Positions 55,713 to 64,000 of a stretch of DNA of 64,000 nucleotides are shown piece after piece. The notes beneath the pieces are model-generated. The model made no database searches. It was not told the DNA's origin and saw only the letters and a program-made list of their open reading frames with translations. Source of the DNA: Pseudoclavibacter chungangensis (GTDB lineage: Bacteria > Actinomycetota > Actinomycetes > Actinomycetales > Microbacteriaceae); the NCBI RefSeq assembly GCF_013410545.1, contig NZ_JACCFV010000001.1:1984001-2048000 (forward strand), read 5' to 3'. The first letter of the stretch is position 1. Every line of letters starts with the position of its first letter. The translations under genes and the position numbers were made by a program.

Positions 55713-57307
55713 GCCGCCCCGGACTGGACGCCCGACTGGCGGCACTGGACCGGGCGAGCGCACTCGGTGCCGGACGCGTCGACCCCACCGTCGAGGAACG
55801 CCTCGCCGCGATCGCCGAGCGCGCGCACGAACGACGCGGTCTCGCGGGCGACCACACGGTCGTCGGGTTCTTCGGCGCCACCGGCTCGGGCAAGTCGTCC
55901 CTCTTCAACGCCGTCGTCGGCGAGGAACTCGCGCGCGCCCACGTCCGTCGGCCGACGACGAGCGAGCCGCTCGCGGCCGTCTGGCGCCCGGAGGGTTCGG
56001 AGCAGCTCCTGGACTGGTTGGAGGTCCGCGACCGACGCACTCCGCACGCGGCGCTCGCCGGTGATCCCGAGCTGTCGGCGATCCTGCTCGATCTGCCCGA
56101 CTTCGACTCCGTGGAGGCATCGCACCGCGCCGTCGCCGAACGGCTCGCCGGGAAGGTCGATGTGCTCGTGTGGGTCGTGGATCCGCAGAAGTACGCCGAC
56201 GCCGTCGTCCACGCCGAGTTCATCGAGCCGCTCAGGACGCACGGAGCCGTGACCGCCGTCGTGCTCAACCAGATCGATCTGCTCGGCGCGGACGACGTCC
56301 CCGCGGTCGTCCACTCGCTCGGGGAACTCCTCCGTGCCGACGGGCTCACCGGCGTGCGCGTCCTCCCGGCGTCCGCCCGCACCGGGCAGGGCGTCGACGA
56401 GGTCCGCGACGTCATCGCACGCTTCGCCCGGGCACGCATCGCCCGGACGAAACGGCTCGAGGCCGACCTCGATGCACTCGCGGCCGACCTCCCGCCCACG
56501 AGCACCGCGCGCCTTCCGAAATCGCTCGGTGCGACGCTCGTGCGCGACCTCGGCCGCTCGGCCGGGGTGGACGACGTCGCGACCGCGGTCGGCCGCTCCT
56601 ATGCGAAGCGTGCCGGGCAGGTGACGGGCTGGCCGCTCACGAGCTGGCTCCTGCGGCTCCGCCCGGATCCCCTGCGCCGGCTGCACCTCACGAGCGGTGG
56701 CCCGGGACGCGACGGGCGCGACCCGGACCTCCATCGCACGTCGCTTCCGCGTCAGAGCGCCGCACAGCAGGCGCTCGCTGGGCGCGCGGTGCGCAGCTAT
56801 GCCGATGCCGCCGCCGAGGGACTCGACGAGGGGTGGTTCGCGGCGATCCGCGAGCACGCCGACGAGGCGCTGCGCACGCTCCCGGACGAACTCGACCGGG
56901 CCGTCGCCCGGACCTCGCTCGGTGCCCGTGGCTCCTGGTGGTGGGCGCTCGTCGGGATCGTGCAGTGGACGGCACTCCTCGCCGCCCTCGTGGGTGTCGG
57001 TTGGTACCTCGCGGCGTGGTTCCTGCCGCTCGCCGGGCTGCCCGCGCCGACGATCGCGACCGTGGAGGGGTGGCCGGTTCCGGGCCTGCTCGTCGTCGGT
57101 GGCGTGCTCCTCGGCATCCTGCTCGGCCTCGCCGCACAGGCGATCGGCGCGGCCGTCGGCGCGGCGCGCCGCGGCCGGGCGCGTCGACGACTCTCCGCAG
57201 CGGTCGCGCGCGTCGTCGACGAACGCGTCGTGCAGCCGATCGCCGCGGAACGGGCACGGTACGACGCGTACGCCGACGCCCTGCGCGTCGCGACCGCCGG
57301 ACGCTGA
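55709..57307 (+). CDS. Dynamin-like/Era-type GTPase B with C-terminal membrane anchor
   Basis: 532 residues from GTG 55709. G1 GATGSGKSS at 56-64, RRPTTSEP (G2 Thr), LLDLPDFDS (G3), VVLNQIDLL (G4), LPASARTGQG (G5): a full GTPase set. A helical region follows, then two membrane helices near 409-445 and 450-475 (WWALVGIVQWTALLAALVGVGWYLA; LLVVGGVLLGILLGLAAQAIG) and a basic tail. It probably partners GTPase A, as paired DynA/DynB proteins do in Streptomyces. Confidence 0.85.
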   Translation: MSRPGLDARLAALDRASALGAGRVDPTVEERLAAIAERAHERRGLAGDHTVVGFFGATGSGKSSLFNAVVGEELARAHVRRPTTSEPLAAVWRPEGSEQLLDWLEVRDRRTPHAALAGDPELSAILLDLPDFDSVEASHRAVAERLAGKVDVLVWVVDPQKYADAVVHAEFIEPLRTHGAVTAVVLNQIDLLGADDVPAVVHSLGELLRADGLTGVRVLPASARTGQGVDEVRDVIARFARARIARTKRLEADLDALAADLPPTSTARLPKSLGATLVRDLGRSAGVDDVATAVGRSYAKRAGQVTGWPLTSWLLRLRPDPLRRLHLTSGGPGRDGRDPDLHRTSLPRQSAAQQALAGRAVRSYADAAAEGLDEGWFAAIREHADEALRTLPDELDRAVARTSLGARGSWWWALVGIVQWTALLAALVGVGWYLAAWFLPLAGLPAPTIATVEGWPVPGLLVVGGVLLGILLGLAAQAIGAAVGAARRGRARRRLSAAVARVVDERVVQPIAAERARYDAYADALRVATAGR

Positions 57308-57564
57308 CCGTCGCGCGGCACGACACGTCCGTCGACGCCCCGCACGTCCCGACCGCGGGACACCGACCGCCACGCGGCACGACGCGCCTGTCGGGTTCGG
57401 TAGGGTCGAGGGCGTCCGCTTCGATCGTGGGCCCGAGGTCGGGTCGCCGCGACGGCACGGACCACCCGACGGTGGCCGCACGAGCTCCCGCGATCCGTCA
57501 CCGTCCGCGACGTCCGACGACGGCCGATCGCGCAACCGCACACGCCACGAGACGAGCCGACCAC
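57308..57564 (+). other. Leader region of the decarboxylase gene
   Basis: 257 bp. Two imperfect copies of a GACCG-CGCGGCACGAC-CG sequence occur near 57307-57330 and 57366-57390. TAGGGT at about 57401-57406 is a possible -10. No gene is seen. Confidence 0.4.
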
Positions 57565-60294
57565 ATGGTTTCACCCATCGCCCCGATCAGCCGCGACGCG
57601 ACGACGAACCGCGACCTCGAGCGGAATCCCGGGATGCCGTCGAGCGTGTGGCGCCTTCGGCTCGATGCGTGGGAGTACCTGCGGTACGCCGTGAAGCTGC
57701 TCGCCCGCGGCGGCGACGAGCTCGACGACGTCGCGGGGATGGCCGAGATCCGCAGGTCGCTGCGCTCCCTCGAGACGGTCGAGATGTACTGGGCGGGCTT
57801 CGGTCAGCGCTACGTGCGGACGATCCGCGAGCTCGTCGATGCGGGCGAGTACCGCTCCGCGCTCGAACGCATCGACGCGGTCATGCAGCGCATCCGCGGC
57901 GCAGGGTCGCTCGACGCCGCCGACGGCGCGAACGACCCGCAGGGGGCCATCGGCTCCGACGAGCCCGTCGAGGCCCCGGCCGACGGGCGACCGCGGTTCG
58001 AGGTGCTCGTCGTCGACGAGATGTCGCCGGCCGACCGCGACGCGCTCAAGGCGGAGATGGCGCGCATGCGCACCGACTCCGACGCGTTCCTGTACGAGCT
58101 CGTGATTGTGCCGAGCGCCGAGGACGCGATCGCGGCCGCGCTCACGAACCCGAACCTGCAGGCGTGCGTCGTGCGCCCCGGCTTCTCGTCGCGCTCGGCG
58201 CAGGCGCTCAGCCGCGACCTGCGCCGGACGATCGAACTCGCGACGGAGACGTACGCGAGCCCCGCGGCACGCCGGGACGCGGGCGGTGCCACGCAGCACG
58301 CTTCCATCCAGCGCATCGTCGGACTCGCGGACGTGATCGCCGGGATCCGCCCCGAGCTCGACCTCTACCTCGTCGCCGGTGCCCACATCGAGGACCTCGC
58401 GGGTGCCCTCACGCGTCGCTTCCGTCGCGTGTTCCGCCGTGAGGACCGCCTCGAGCTGCACCTCAGCCTCATCAGGCGCATCTCGCACGTCTTCGACACA
58501 CCGTTCTTCACCGCGATCCAGGAGCACGCCCGCCGCCCCGCGGGGGTCTTCCACGCCCTGCCCGTCTCGCGCGGTGGTTCCGTCGTGGGGTCGAAGTGGA
58601 TCCGCGACATGGCGGACTTCTACGGGCTCAACCTCCTACTCGCCGAGACGAGCGCGACCTCGGGCGGCCTCGACTCCCTCCTCGCACCGACCGGCACGAT
58701 CAAGAAGGCGCAGGACCTCGCGGCGCGCGCGTTCCACTCCGACTCGACGTGGTTCGTGACGAACGGCACCTCGACGGCGAACAAGATCGTGCACCAGGCC
58801 GTCACGGCGCCCGACGACGTCGTCATCGTCGACCGCAACTGCCACAAGTCGCACCACCACGCCCTCATGCTGTCGGGGGCGCGCGTCGCGTACCTCGACG
58901 CGTATCCGCTCGACGAGTTCGCGTTCTACGGCGCGGTCCCCATCAGCCGGATCAAGCGGCTCCTGCTCGACTACCGGGCGGCCGGGCGTCTCGACGAGGT
59001 CCGCATGGTCACGCTCACGAACTGCACGTTCGACGGCATCGTCTACGACCCCGAGCGGGTCATGGCCGAATGCCTCGCGATCAAACCCGACCTCGTTTTC
59101 CTGTGGGACGAGGCGTGGTTCGCGTTCGCCGCGTTCCACCCCGTCACGCGACGCCGCACCGCCATGTCGGCGGCGGAGCGGCTCGAGGAGCAACAGCACA
59201 GCGCCGAGCACGCGCGTGCCGTCGCCGAGCAGCGTCGACGCCTGTTCGACCCCGAGACGGGCGAGCCCGCACCCGACGAGGTGTGGCTCGCGGAGCGCCT
59301 GCTCATGCCCGTCGACGCCCGCATTCGCGTGTACGCGACGCAGTCGACCCACAAGACGCTCACGGCGCTGCGACAGGGATCGATGATCCACGTGCGCGAT
59401 CAGGACTGGAAGGAGGTCGAGGAGTCGTTCCACGAGTCGTTCATGACGCACACCTCGACGTCGCCGAACTACCAGATCCTCGCATCCCTCGACCTCGGCC
59501 GTCGTCAGGTCGAGCTCGAGGGCTTCGAGCTCGTGCAGCGACAGCTCGACCTCGCGACGAGCATCGCCCACGCGGTCGCGCGGCACCCGCTCCTGCGCCG
59601 CACGTTCCGGGTGCTCACGATGCACGACCTCGTGCCGCCCGAGTACCGCACGACGACGCGGCCGATGCCGCTGCGCGACGGGCTCGCGGAGATGTGGGAG
59701 GCGTGGGCGACCGACGAGTTCGTCGTGGACCCGAGCCGCATCACGATCGAAATCAGCCGTACCGGCGTCGACGGCGACACGTTCAAGCACGAGCACCTCA
59801 TGGATCGCTACGGCATCCAGGTCAACAAGACGAGCCGCAACACGGTCCTGTTCATGACGAACATCGGCACGTCACGCAGCGCGGTCGCCTACCTCATCGA
59901 GGTGCTCGTGAAGCTCGCGGAGCGGTTCGAGGACCGCGACGAGGACGACGCGCCCGCCGAGCTGCCGCCGCTGCCCGACTTCAGCGAGTTCGCGAACGGC
60001 TACCGCACGACCCCCGATCTGCCCGACGGCGACATCCGGACGGCCTACTACGCCGGGATCCGCGGGCAGGACGTGGAGCACGTGCTCGGCGACGCGCTGC
60101 GCCGACGCGTCGCCGACGGTGAGCGGCCCGTCTCCGCGGGCTTCGTGACCCCCTACCCACCCGGCTTCCCCGTGCTCGTGCCCGGCCAGGTCATCAGCCC
60201 CGCCGTGCTCGAGTTCATGGCCGTGCTCGATACGCGCGAGATCCACGGCTACGACCCGAAGCAGGGCTACCGCATCATGCCCGAGCCGAGCTGA
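57565..60294 (+). CDS. Orn/Lys/Arg-type PLP-dependent decarboxylase, long form
   Basis: 909 residues from ATG 57565; an ATG at 57634 is an alternative. N-terminal about 300 residues combine a helical part with a Rossmann/receiver-like wing region (FEVLVVDEMSPADRDALK ... QACVVRPGFSSRSAQAL). The PLP core follows: TFFVTNGTSTANK-like WFVTNGTSTANKIVHQ, DRNCHKSHHHA, FLWDEAWFAFAAFHP with the pyridine-N Asp, and the Schiff-base Lys597 in QSTHKTLTAL. The C-terminal domain ends GYDPKQGYRIMPEP. Decarboxylates a basic amino acid to a polyamine precursor or serves acid resistance; substrate not settled. Usual members are about 710-780 residues, so this is long. Confidence 0.87.
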   Translation: MVSPIAPISRDATTNRDLERNPGMPSSVWRLRLDAWEYLRYAVKLLARGGDELDDVAGMAEIRRSLRSLETVEMYWAGFGQRYVRTIRELVDAGEYRSALERIDAVMQRIRGAGSLDAADGANDPQGAIGSDEPVEAPADGRPRFEVLVVDEMSPADRDALKAEMARMRTDSDAFLYELVIVPSAEDAIAAALTNPNLQACVVRPGFSSRSAQALSRDLRRTIELATETYASPAARRDAGGATQHASIQRIVGLADVIAGIRPELDLYLVAGAHIEDLAGALTRRFRRVFRREDRLELHLSLIRRISHVFDTPFFTAIQEHARRPAGVFHALPVSRGGSVVGSKWIRDMADFYGLNLLLAETSATSGGLDSLLAPTGTIKKAQDLAARAFHSDSTWFVTNGTSTANKIVHQAVTAPDDVVIVDRNCHKSHHHALMLSGARVAYLDAYPLDEFAFYGAVPISRIKRLLLDYRAAGRLDEVRMVTLTNCTFDGIVYDPERVMAECLAIKPDLVFLWDEAWFAFAAFHPVTRRRTAMSAAERLEEQQHSAEHARAVAEQRRRLFDPETGEPAPDEVWLAERLLMPVDARIRVYATQSTHKTLTALRQGSMIHVRDQDWKEVEESFHESFMTHTSTSPNYQILASLDLGRRQVELEGFELVQRQLDLATSIAHAVARHPLLRRTFRVLTMHDLVPPEYRTTTRPMPLRDGLAEMWEAWATDEFVVDPSRITIEISRTGVDGDTFKHEHLMDRYGIQVNKTSRNTVLFMTNIGTSRSAVAYLIEVLVKLAERFEDRDEDDAPAELPPLPDFSEFANGYRTTPDLPDGDIRTAYYAGIRGQDVEHVLGDALRRRVADGERPVSAGFVTPYPPGFPVLVPGQVISPAVLEFMAVLDTREIHGYDPKQGYRIMPEPS

Positions 60295-60362
60295 TCCGCC
60301 GGCCGGCCGGGCGGGCGGGTGCCCGTTCGGTCGGCGAGTCGACCCCGCTCCGCCCGGTGGGC

Positions 60363-61391
60363 TCAGACGTCGCGCGTCGCGATCTTCCGGAGCAGGCGCT
60401 CGACCGCGAACTGCGCGTCGCGGCTGCCGCCCTTCACCATATGGTCGGTCTCCGCGACGAGCGCGATCGCCCGGCCGAGGCGGACGTCGTCCCAGTCCCG
60501 CAGCTCGCGCCTCGCCTGCGACACCTGCCACGGCGACGCGCCCGCGACCTTCGCGAGCTGCGCGTCGGAACCGTGCTGGTCGGAGACCTTCGCCATCATG
60601 CGCAACTTCGCGGCCACGGCCGCGACGATCGGCACGGGGTGCACGCCCGTCGAGAACCCGTGCCGCGCGAGCGCGAGCGCGTCCCTGACACGGCCCCCGA
60701 GGGCCGCATCGGCGATCTTGAAGCCCGTCGTCTCGACCCGACCACCGTAGTACCGCTCGACGTCGCGCTCGGTGACGTCGCCGCTCGTGACCGTGATGAG
60801 TTGCTGCGCCGCGGCCGCGAGTTCGGCGACGTCCGTGTTGAACGCGGCGACGAGTTGCGCGGCCGCGGACGGGTCGATGCGCCGCCGCTCGGCGCGGAAC
60901 TCGCCCAAGACGATGTCGACGAGTTCGTTCGGCTTCGGTTTCGGGCAGCTGATCTCGATCGCGACGTCCTTCGCCGCGCGGACCGCGTCGAGCAGCTTCT
61001 TCCCGCGCACGCCCGATGCGTGCCGGAGGACGAGCGTCGTGCCCTCGACGGGCGATTCGAGATACGCGAGGCCGTCGACGATGAGCGCGTCCGTGCACTG
61101 CTGCACCCCGTCGATCACGACGAGGCGGGACTCCATGAACAGGGACGGGCTCACGAGCGTCGCGAGGGATCCGCCCGTGTAGGCCGAGGCCTCGACCTCC
61201 GTCACCTCGAGGTCGGGATCCTCGGTGCGCAGCGTCCGCTTCAGCAGGCCGATCGCGAGGTCGGCGAAGTAGTCCTCGGGCCCCGAGACGAGCACGACCG
61301 GTGCGGGACGCACATCACGCGGCGCGAGCACCGGGATCGCCTGCTTCGCGGGCTTCTTCGCGGAAGACGACGCGCGCTTCGGTGCCGCCAC
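60363..61391 (-). CDS. holA: DNA polymerase III subunit delta (HolA)
   Basis: Clamp-loader subunit opening the beta clamp. 342 residues; a Lys/Ala-rich head of about 25 residues, then VVLVSGPEDYFADLAIGLLK, VIDGVQQCTDALIVDGLAYLESP and the C-terminal SPWQVSQARRELRDWDDVRLGRAIALVAETDHMVKGG, all typical of HolA. The order relative to rpsT is conserved, but an 11-kb block separates them here. Confidence 0.94.
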   Translation of the reverse strand: MAAPKRASSSAKKPAKQAIPVLAPRDVRPAPVVLVSGPEDYFADLAIGLLKRTLRTEDPDLEVTEVEASAYTGGSLATLVSPSLFMESRLVVIDGVQQCTDALIVDGLAYLESPVEGTTLVLRHASGVRGKKLLDAVRAAKDVAIEISCPKPKPNELVDIVLGEFRAERRRIDPSAAAQLVAAFNTDVAELAAAAQQLITVTSGDVTERDVERYYGGRVETTGFKIADAALGGRVRDALALARHGFSTGVHPVPIVAAVAAKLRMMAKVSDQHGSDAQLAKVAGASPWQVSQARRELRDWDDVRLGRAIALVAETDHMVKGGSRDAQFAVERLLRKIATRDV

Positions 61392-61477
61392 GGATTCTCC
61401 TCACGGTTCGGTTCGGAACTCCCCCATCGTAGGCGGCCGAACCCGCACGCGATGCCCGCGGCCGGCGGGACGACAGC

Positions 61478-61509
61478 GGTCGCTGGTCGCTGGTCGCTGG
61501 TCGCTGGTC
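61478..61509. repeat. 7-bp tandem repeat at the MFS gene end
   Basis: Four full GGTCGCT units (61478-61505) and a partial GGTC. The last bases form part of the MFS stop codon (TGA on the minus strand at 61510-61508). Confidence 0.85.
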
Positions 61510-62731
61510 AACGAGCATCCGGTCCCACGGGGTCGCGCGTGGGGCCCGGCCGGAGGAGCCCGACGAGGAGGGAGGCCCCCGCGAGTGCGGCCGCGACCCA
61601 CAGCATCGGGAGGACACCGGCGGCCTCGACCACGAAGCCGCCGCAGGCCGCGCCGAGCGCGATGGACCCCGTGAAGACGCCCACGTACAGCCCGGTGATT
61701 TGCTCCACCCGGTCCGGTGCGGCCGCTCTCATCCACAATTGCGCCCCGACCGACAGTCCGCCGCAGGCGACGCCCCAGAGCGCGATGGCCGCGACGGCCG
61801 CGAGCACACCGCCGAATCCGGCGAGGATCGCGATCGCGACGGTGATCCCGGCGGCGAGCAGGAGTACGGTGTGTCGGGGACGGCGACCCGCGGCGGCACC
61901 GGCGACGAAGTTCCCGGCGAGCCCGAACACGCCGTAGAGCAACAGGAGCAGCGCGATGGCGTCGGCCGAGAGGTCGGTCCGGCTCTCGAGCACGGGGCGC
62001 ACATAGGTGTAGGCGGCGAAGTGCGCCGTCACCAGCAGCACCACGACGACGAGGCCCGTGACCACGGCCGGACGCAGGAGCGGCCGGCTCGCGGAAATCG
62101 CATGCGATGCACCGTCGCCGGCCGGTCGACGCAGCTTCGGCAACCCGAACAGCATCGCGAACGCGACCGCGAGCGCCAGCGCGGCGAGCGAACCGAAGGC
62201 CACCCGCCAGCCGAACGCGTTGCCCACGAAGGTGCCCAGCGGCACGCCAAGCACCGAAGCGGACGCCACGCCGCTGACGGCGAACGAGACGGCGAGGGCG
62301 GCATCACGCGGCGCGACGAGGCGGATGGCGACGGCCGACGCCAGGCCCCACACGACACCCATGCCGATGCCGAGGACGACTCGGGAGACCACGAGCACAC
62401 CGAACCCGCCCGCGATCATGGTCAGCACGTTCCCGAGGGCGAGGACGAGCATGGCGGCCGCGAGCACCGTCCGGCGATCGAGGTCCCCGAGGAAGCGCGG
62501 CGCGACCGGGGCGGTGACGGCGGAGGCGAGCCCCGTGACGGTCAGGCTCGTCCCCGCCGCCCCGGCGGAGATCCCGAGGCCGTCGGCCATCGGCGTGAGG
62601 ACCCCGACCGGCAGCATCTCCGAGGTGACCACGATGAACGTCGCCAGCGTGACGACACCCACGGCCAGCCACTGCCGCGGGGTCGTCCGGTTCTCGTGGA
62701 TCGAGGCAGAACGGGAATCAGCTGAGGTCAT
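61508..62731 (-). CDS. MFS transporter, DHA1-type exporter
   Basis: 407 residues from ATG 62731; about twelve membrane helices. Opening helix WLAVGVVTLATFIVVTSEMLPVGVLTPMADGLG, LGDLDRRTVL loop (motif A position), VVSRVVLGIGMGVVWGLASAVAIRLV. Resembles sugar/arabinose or drug effluxers of the AraJ/YdhP type. Divergent from a LysR regulator, its probable controller. Confidence 0.9.
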   Translation of the reverse strand: MTSADSRSASIHENRTTPRQWLAVGVVTLATFIVVTSEMLPVGVLTPMADGLGISAGAAGTSLTVTGLASAVTAPVAPRFLGDLDRRTVLAAAMLVLALGNVLTMIAGGFGVLVVSRVVLGIGMGVVWGLASAVAIRLVAPRDAALAVSFAVSGVASASVLGVPLGTFVGNAFGWRVAFGSLAALALAVAFAMLFGLPKLRRPAGDGASHAISASRPLLRPAVVTGLVVVVLLVTAHFAAYTYVRPVLESRTDLSADAIALLLLLYGVFGLAGNFVAGAAAGRRPRHTVLLLAAGITVAIAILAGFGGVLAAVAAIALWGVACGGLSVGAQLWMRAAAPDRVEQITGLYVGVFTGSIALGAACGGFVVEAAGVLPMLWVAAALAGASLLVGLLRPGPTRDPVGPDAR

Positions 62732-62775
62732 GGATCCAAGCCCATCGCCCGACAGCGCTCGGAACAACAGCGATC

Positions 62776-62795
62776 TGCTCATCGATCGATGAGCA
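62776..62795. promoter_or_regulatory. Perfect 20-bp palindrome between MFS and LysR genes
   Basis: TGCTCATCGATCGATGAGCA is a perfect palindrome, 33 bp before the chosen LysR start and 45 bp before the MFS start; a likely LysR or partner binding site. TACGCT at 62815-62820 may be the LysR -10, placing transcription near ATG 62828. Confidence 0.65.
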
Positions 62796-62827
62796 CGACT
62801 GATCGATCGACGTGTACGCTCACACGC

Positions 62828-63871
62828 ATGGGCGGCGAGTACCCGACGATGCATCAGGCGAACATCCAACAGATCGAGTGCCTGATCACACTCGCCGACG
62901 AGCTCCACTTCGGTCGCACCGCCGAGTGTCTGGGGTACTCGCAGTCCCGCGTCAGCCAGCTCGTCGCCGATCTCGAAGCGCGTGTGGGGGCGCGATTGGT
63001 CGAGCGCACGAGCCGCCGCGTCGCCCTCACCCGGGTCGGTGCGCAATTCGTGGACGAGGTCCGTCCTGCCTACCGTTCGCTCATGCGGACGTTCACCCGC
63101 GCACGCGAACGCGCGCTGCGCGGAGCGGTCGAAGAGCTGCGGATCGGGTTCACCGGCGTGATCTGCGAAGAGATCACGGGCGTCTTCCGCGCCCTGTACG
63201 AAGCGCACGGGATCGCGGTGCGCACCCACGACCTCCCGCTCGGCTCCCCCTTCGCCGCCGTGCTCGACGGCGAGGTCGATGCCGTGATCGCCGAGCTTCC
63301 CGTCCACGAACCCGAGCTGGTCGTCGGCTACCGCTTCCCACCCCAGGATCAACTCGTGGCGGTCGCGAGCGACCATCCCCTCGCGGCTCGGGACGCACTC
63401 GACGTCGAGGAACTCGCGGGTCTCGATCTGCTGCACCGGATCGGGGAGGCCCCGGACTACTGGAAGGCCGCCCGCACCCCACCGGCAACACCTCGCGGCG
63501 CGACGATCCACTCCACCATCGGGATCACCTCCATCCAGGAGGGCCTGGCACTCGCGGCCTCCGGGCGACAGGCACTGCTCACGTGTCGCCCCTTGGCCGA
63601 GCACCAGTCACGAACGGACCTTCGCTTCGTTCCCGTCCGTGGGCTCGAAGGCACAAGCCAGCTCGGTCTCGTCTGGCGCGGCGACTGCACGAGCCCCCAG
63701 CTGACCGCCCTGGCGCAATTGCTCGATGCCGACGACAGCGTCGATCGTCGGGCCGGCGCCCGGGTGGATCCGGTGCCGACCGAGCGCGAGCGGGCGACCC
63801 GCGCGCGGCGTGCCGGTCATCGGCCGCCCGCGTCACCGCACGTGGCCTCGACGTTCTCGACCGGGTCGTGA
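62828..63871 (+). CDS. LysR family transcriptional regulator
   Basis: 347 residues from ATG 62828; ATG 62849 is also possible, while an ATG at 62789 lies inside the palindrome and is unlikely. HTH IECLITLADELHFGRTAECLGYSQSRVSQLVADLE; effector domain LRIGFTGVICEEITGVF onward. A tail of about 40 residues beyond the normal LysR end is Arg/Pro-rich (RRAGARVDPVPTERERATRARR) and may be disordered. Predicted regulator of the MFS exporter. Confidence 0.9.
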   Translation: MGGEYPTMHQANIQQIECLITLADELHFGRTAECLGYSQSRVSQLVADLEARVGARLVERTSRRVALTRVGAQFVDEVRPAYRSLMRTFTRARERALRGAVEELRIGFTGVICEEITGVFRALYEAHGIAVRTHDLPLGSPFAAVLDGEVDAVIAELPVHEPELVVGYRFPPQDQLVAVASDHPLAARDALDVEELAGLDLLHRIGEAPDYWKAARTPPATPRGATIHSTIGITSIQEGLALAASGRQALLTCRPLAEHQSRTDLRFVPVRGLEGTSQLGLVWRGDCTSPQLTALAQLLDADDSVDRRAGARVDPVPTERERATRARRAGHRPPASPHVASTFSTGS

Positions 63872-64000
63872 CGGGACGCGCCGGCCGTCCTGCCGGGGGT
63901 CCCGTCGCCGCCCCGATCGGTCGTCGCCACGGCGGCCGATGCCGCGAAGCTCGCCACGGCCTCGCGCCATGACGCGGGTTCGTCGACGGTGAAGGCGCAC
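63817..64000 (-). CDS. Possible C-terminal part of an unidentified protein, cut by the window edge
   Basis: Sixty codons read from the right edge to TGA at 63819-63817: CAFTVDEPASWREAVASFAA, then an Ala/Thr/Gly-rich tail. Codon third positions are almost all G or C and the composition is protein-like. It overlaps the end of the LysR frame by 55 bp on the opposite strand. Start and family lie outside the window. Confidence 0.4.
   Translation of the reverse strand, partial: CAFTVDEPASWREAVASFAASAAVATTDRGGDGTPGRTAGASRHDPVENVEATCGDAGGR

Noticed and set aside
56170..57564. N-terminal extension of the decarboxylase frame by 465 codons
   Set aside because: The extension overlaps GTPase B in another frame, is Arg-rich and has no decarboxylase similarity; ATG 57565 begins the protein-like part.
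54878..57574. 898-codon minus-strand frame
   Set aside because: Antisense to the two GTPases, which carry complete nucleotide-binding motifs.
1..64000. tRNA, rRNA, tmRNA or riboswitch genes
   Set aside because: No T-loop, anticodon-stem or known riboswitch pattern was recognised by eye on either strand; a covariance-model scan would be needed to exclude small RNAs.

Overview
The window is GC-rich (roughly 70% by eye), densely coding, and reads as a chromosomal segment of an actinobacterium, most likely family Microbacteriaceae. The evidence is conserved gene order: miaA-miaB-recX-recA-DUF3046-clgR-cinA-pgsA-ftsK-rnj-dapA, all on the minus strand, followed by lepA, rpsT and holA as further housekeeping anchors. 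Start codons are often GTG, many genes overlap by ATGA or GTGA, and strong stem-loops close several transcripts. I see no rRNA, tRNA, CRISPR array, prophage, transposase or plasmid genes. The genus cannot be fixed from the sequence alone.

Region 1 (1-21.7 kb) is informational and cell-envelope housekeeping: tRNA A37 modification (miaA, miaB), recombination (recA with a probable SOS box; a RecX with a very long repetitive N-terminal extension), the Clp regulator ClgR, CinA, phospholipid synthesis (pgsA), the DNA translocase FtsK, a MacB/HlyD-type ABC export operon, RNase J and DapA. A large protein with a TPR C-terminus lies divergently from miaB.

Region 2 (21.7-31.5 kb) is accessory: a CGNR zinc-finger regulator facing a small Cys/His protein, a three-gene translationally coupled operon (DUF4166, DUF1731-type epimerase, ribokinase with an insert), a GH13 enzyme, a GNAT enzyme, a DUF222-HNH (13E12-type) endonuclease, an EXLDI protein and a VOC protein. 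The spacers here hold several short tandem repeats.

Region 3 (31.6-61.4 kb) lies between lepA(-), rpsT(+) and holA(-). This scaffold has been filled with sugar-utilisation genes: transketolase next to a lone ascorbate-type PTS EIIA; an alpha-galactosidase/ABC-importer operon with a divergent ROK regulator and no ATPase of its own; a TetR/VOC pair; the EIIB and EIIC that match the EIIA but lie 9 kb away; and a second complete sugar ABC importer with an MsmK/UgpC-type ATPase that may serve both importers. Next comes a pair of dynamin-like GTPases followed by a 909-residue PLP-dependent Orn/Lys/Arg-type decarboxylase.

Region 4 (61.5-64 kb) is a divergent MFS exporter/LysR regulator pair around a perfect 20-bp palindrome, plus the end of an unidentified gene running off the right edge.

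No wholly new defence or mobile system was identified. The most interesting leads are the split PTS, the GTPase pair with the decarboxylase, the extended RecX, a 36-bp perfect hairpin behind rnj, a 23-codon ORF with a good ribosome binding site upstream of clgR, and the DUF222-HNH gene with its reversing GC skew.
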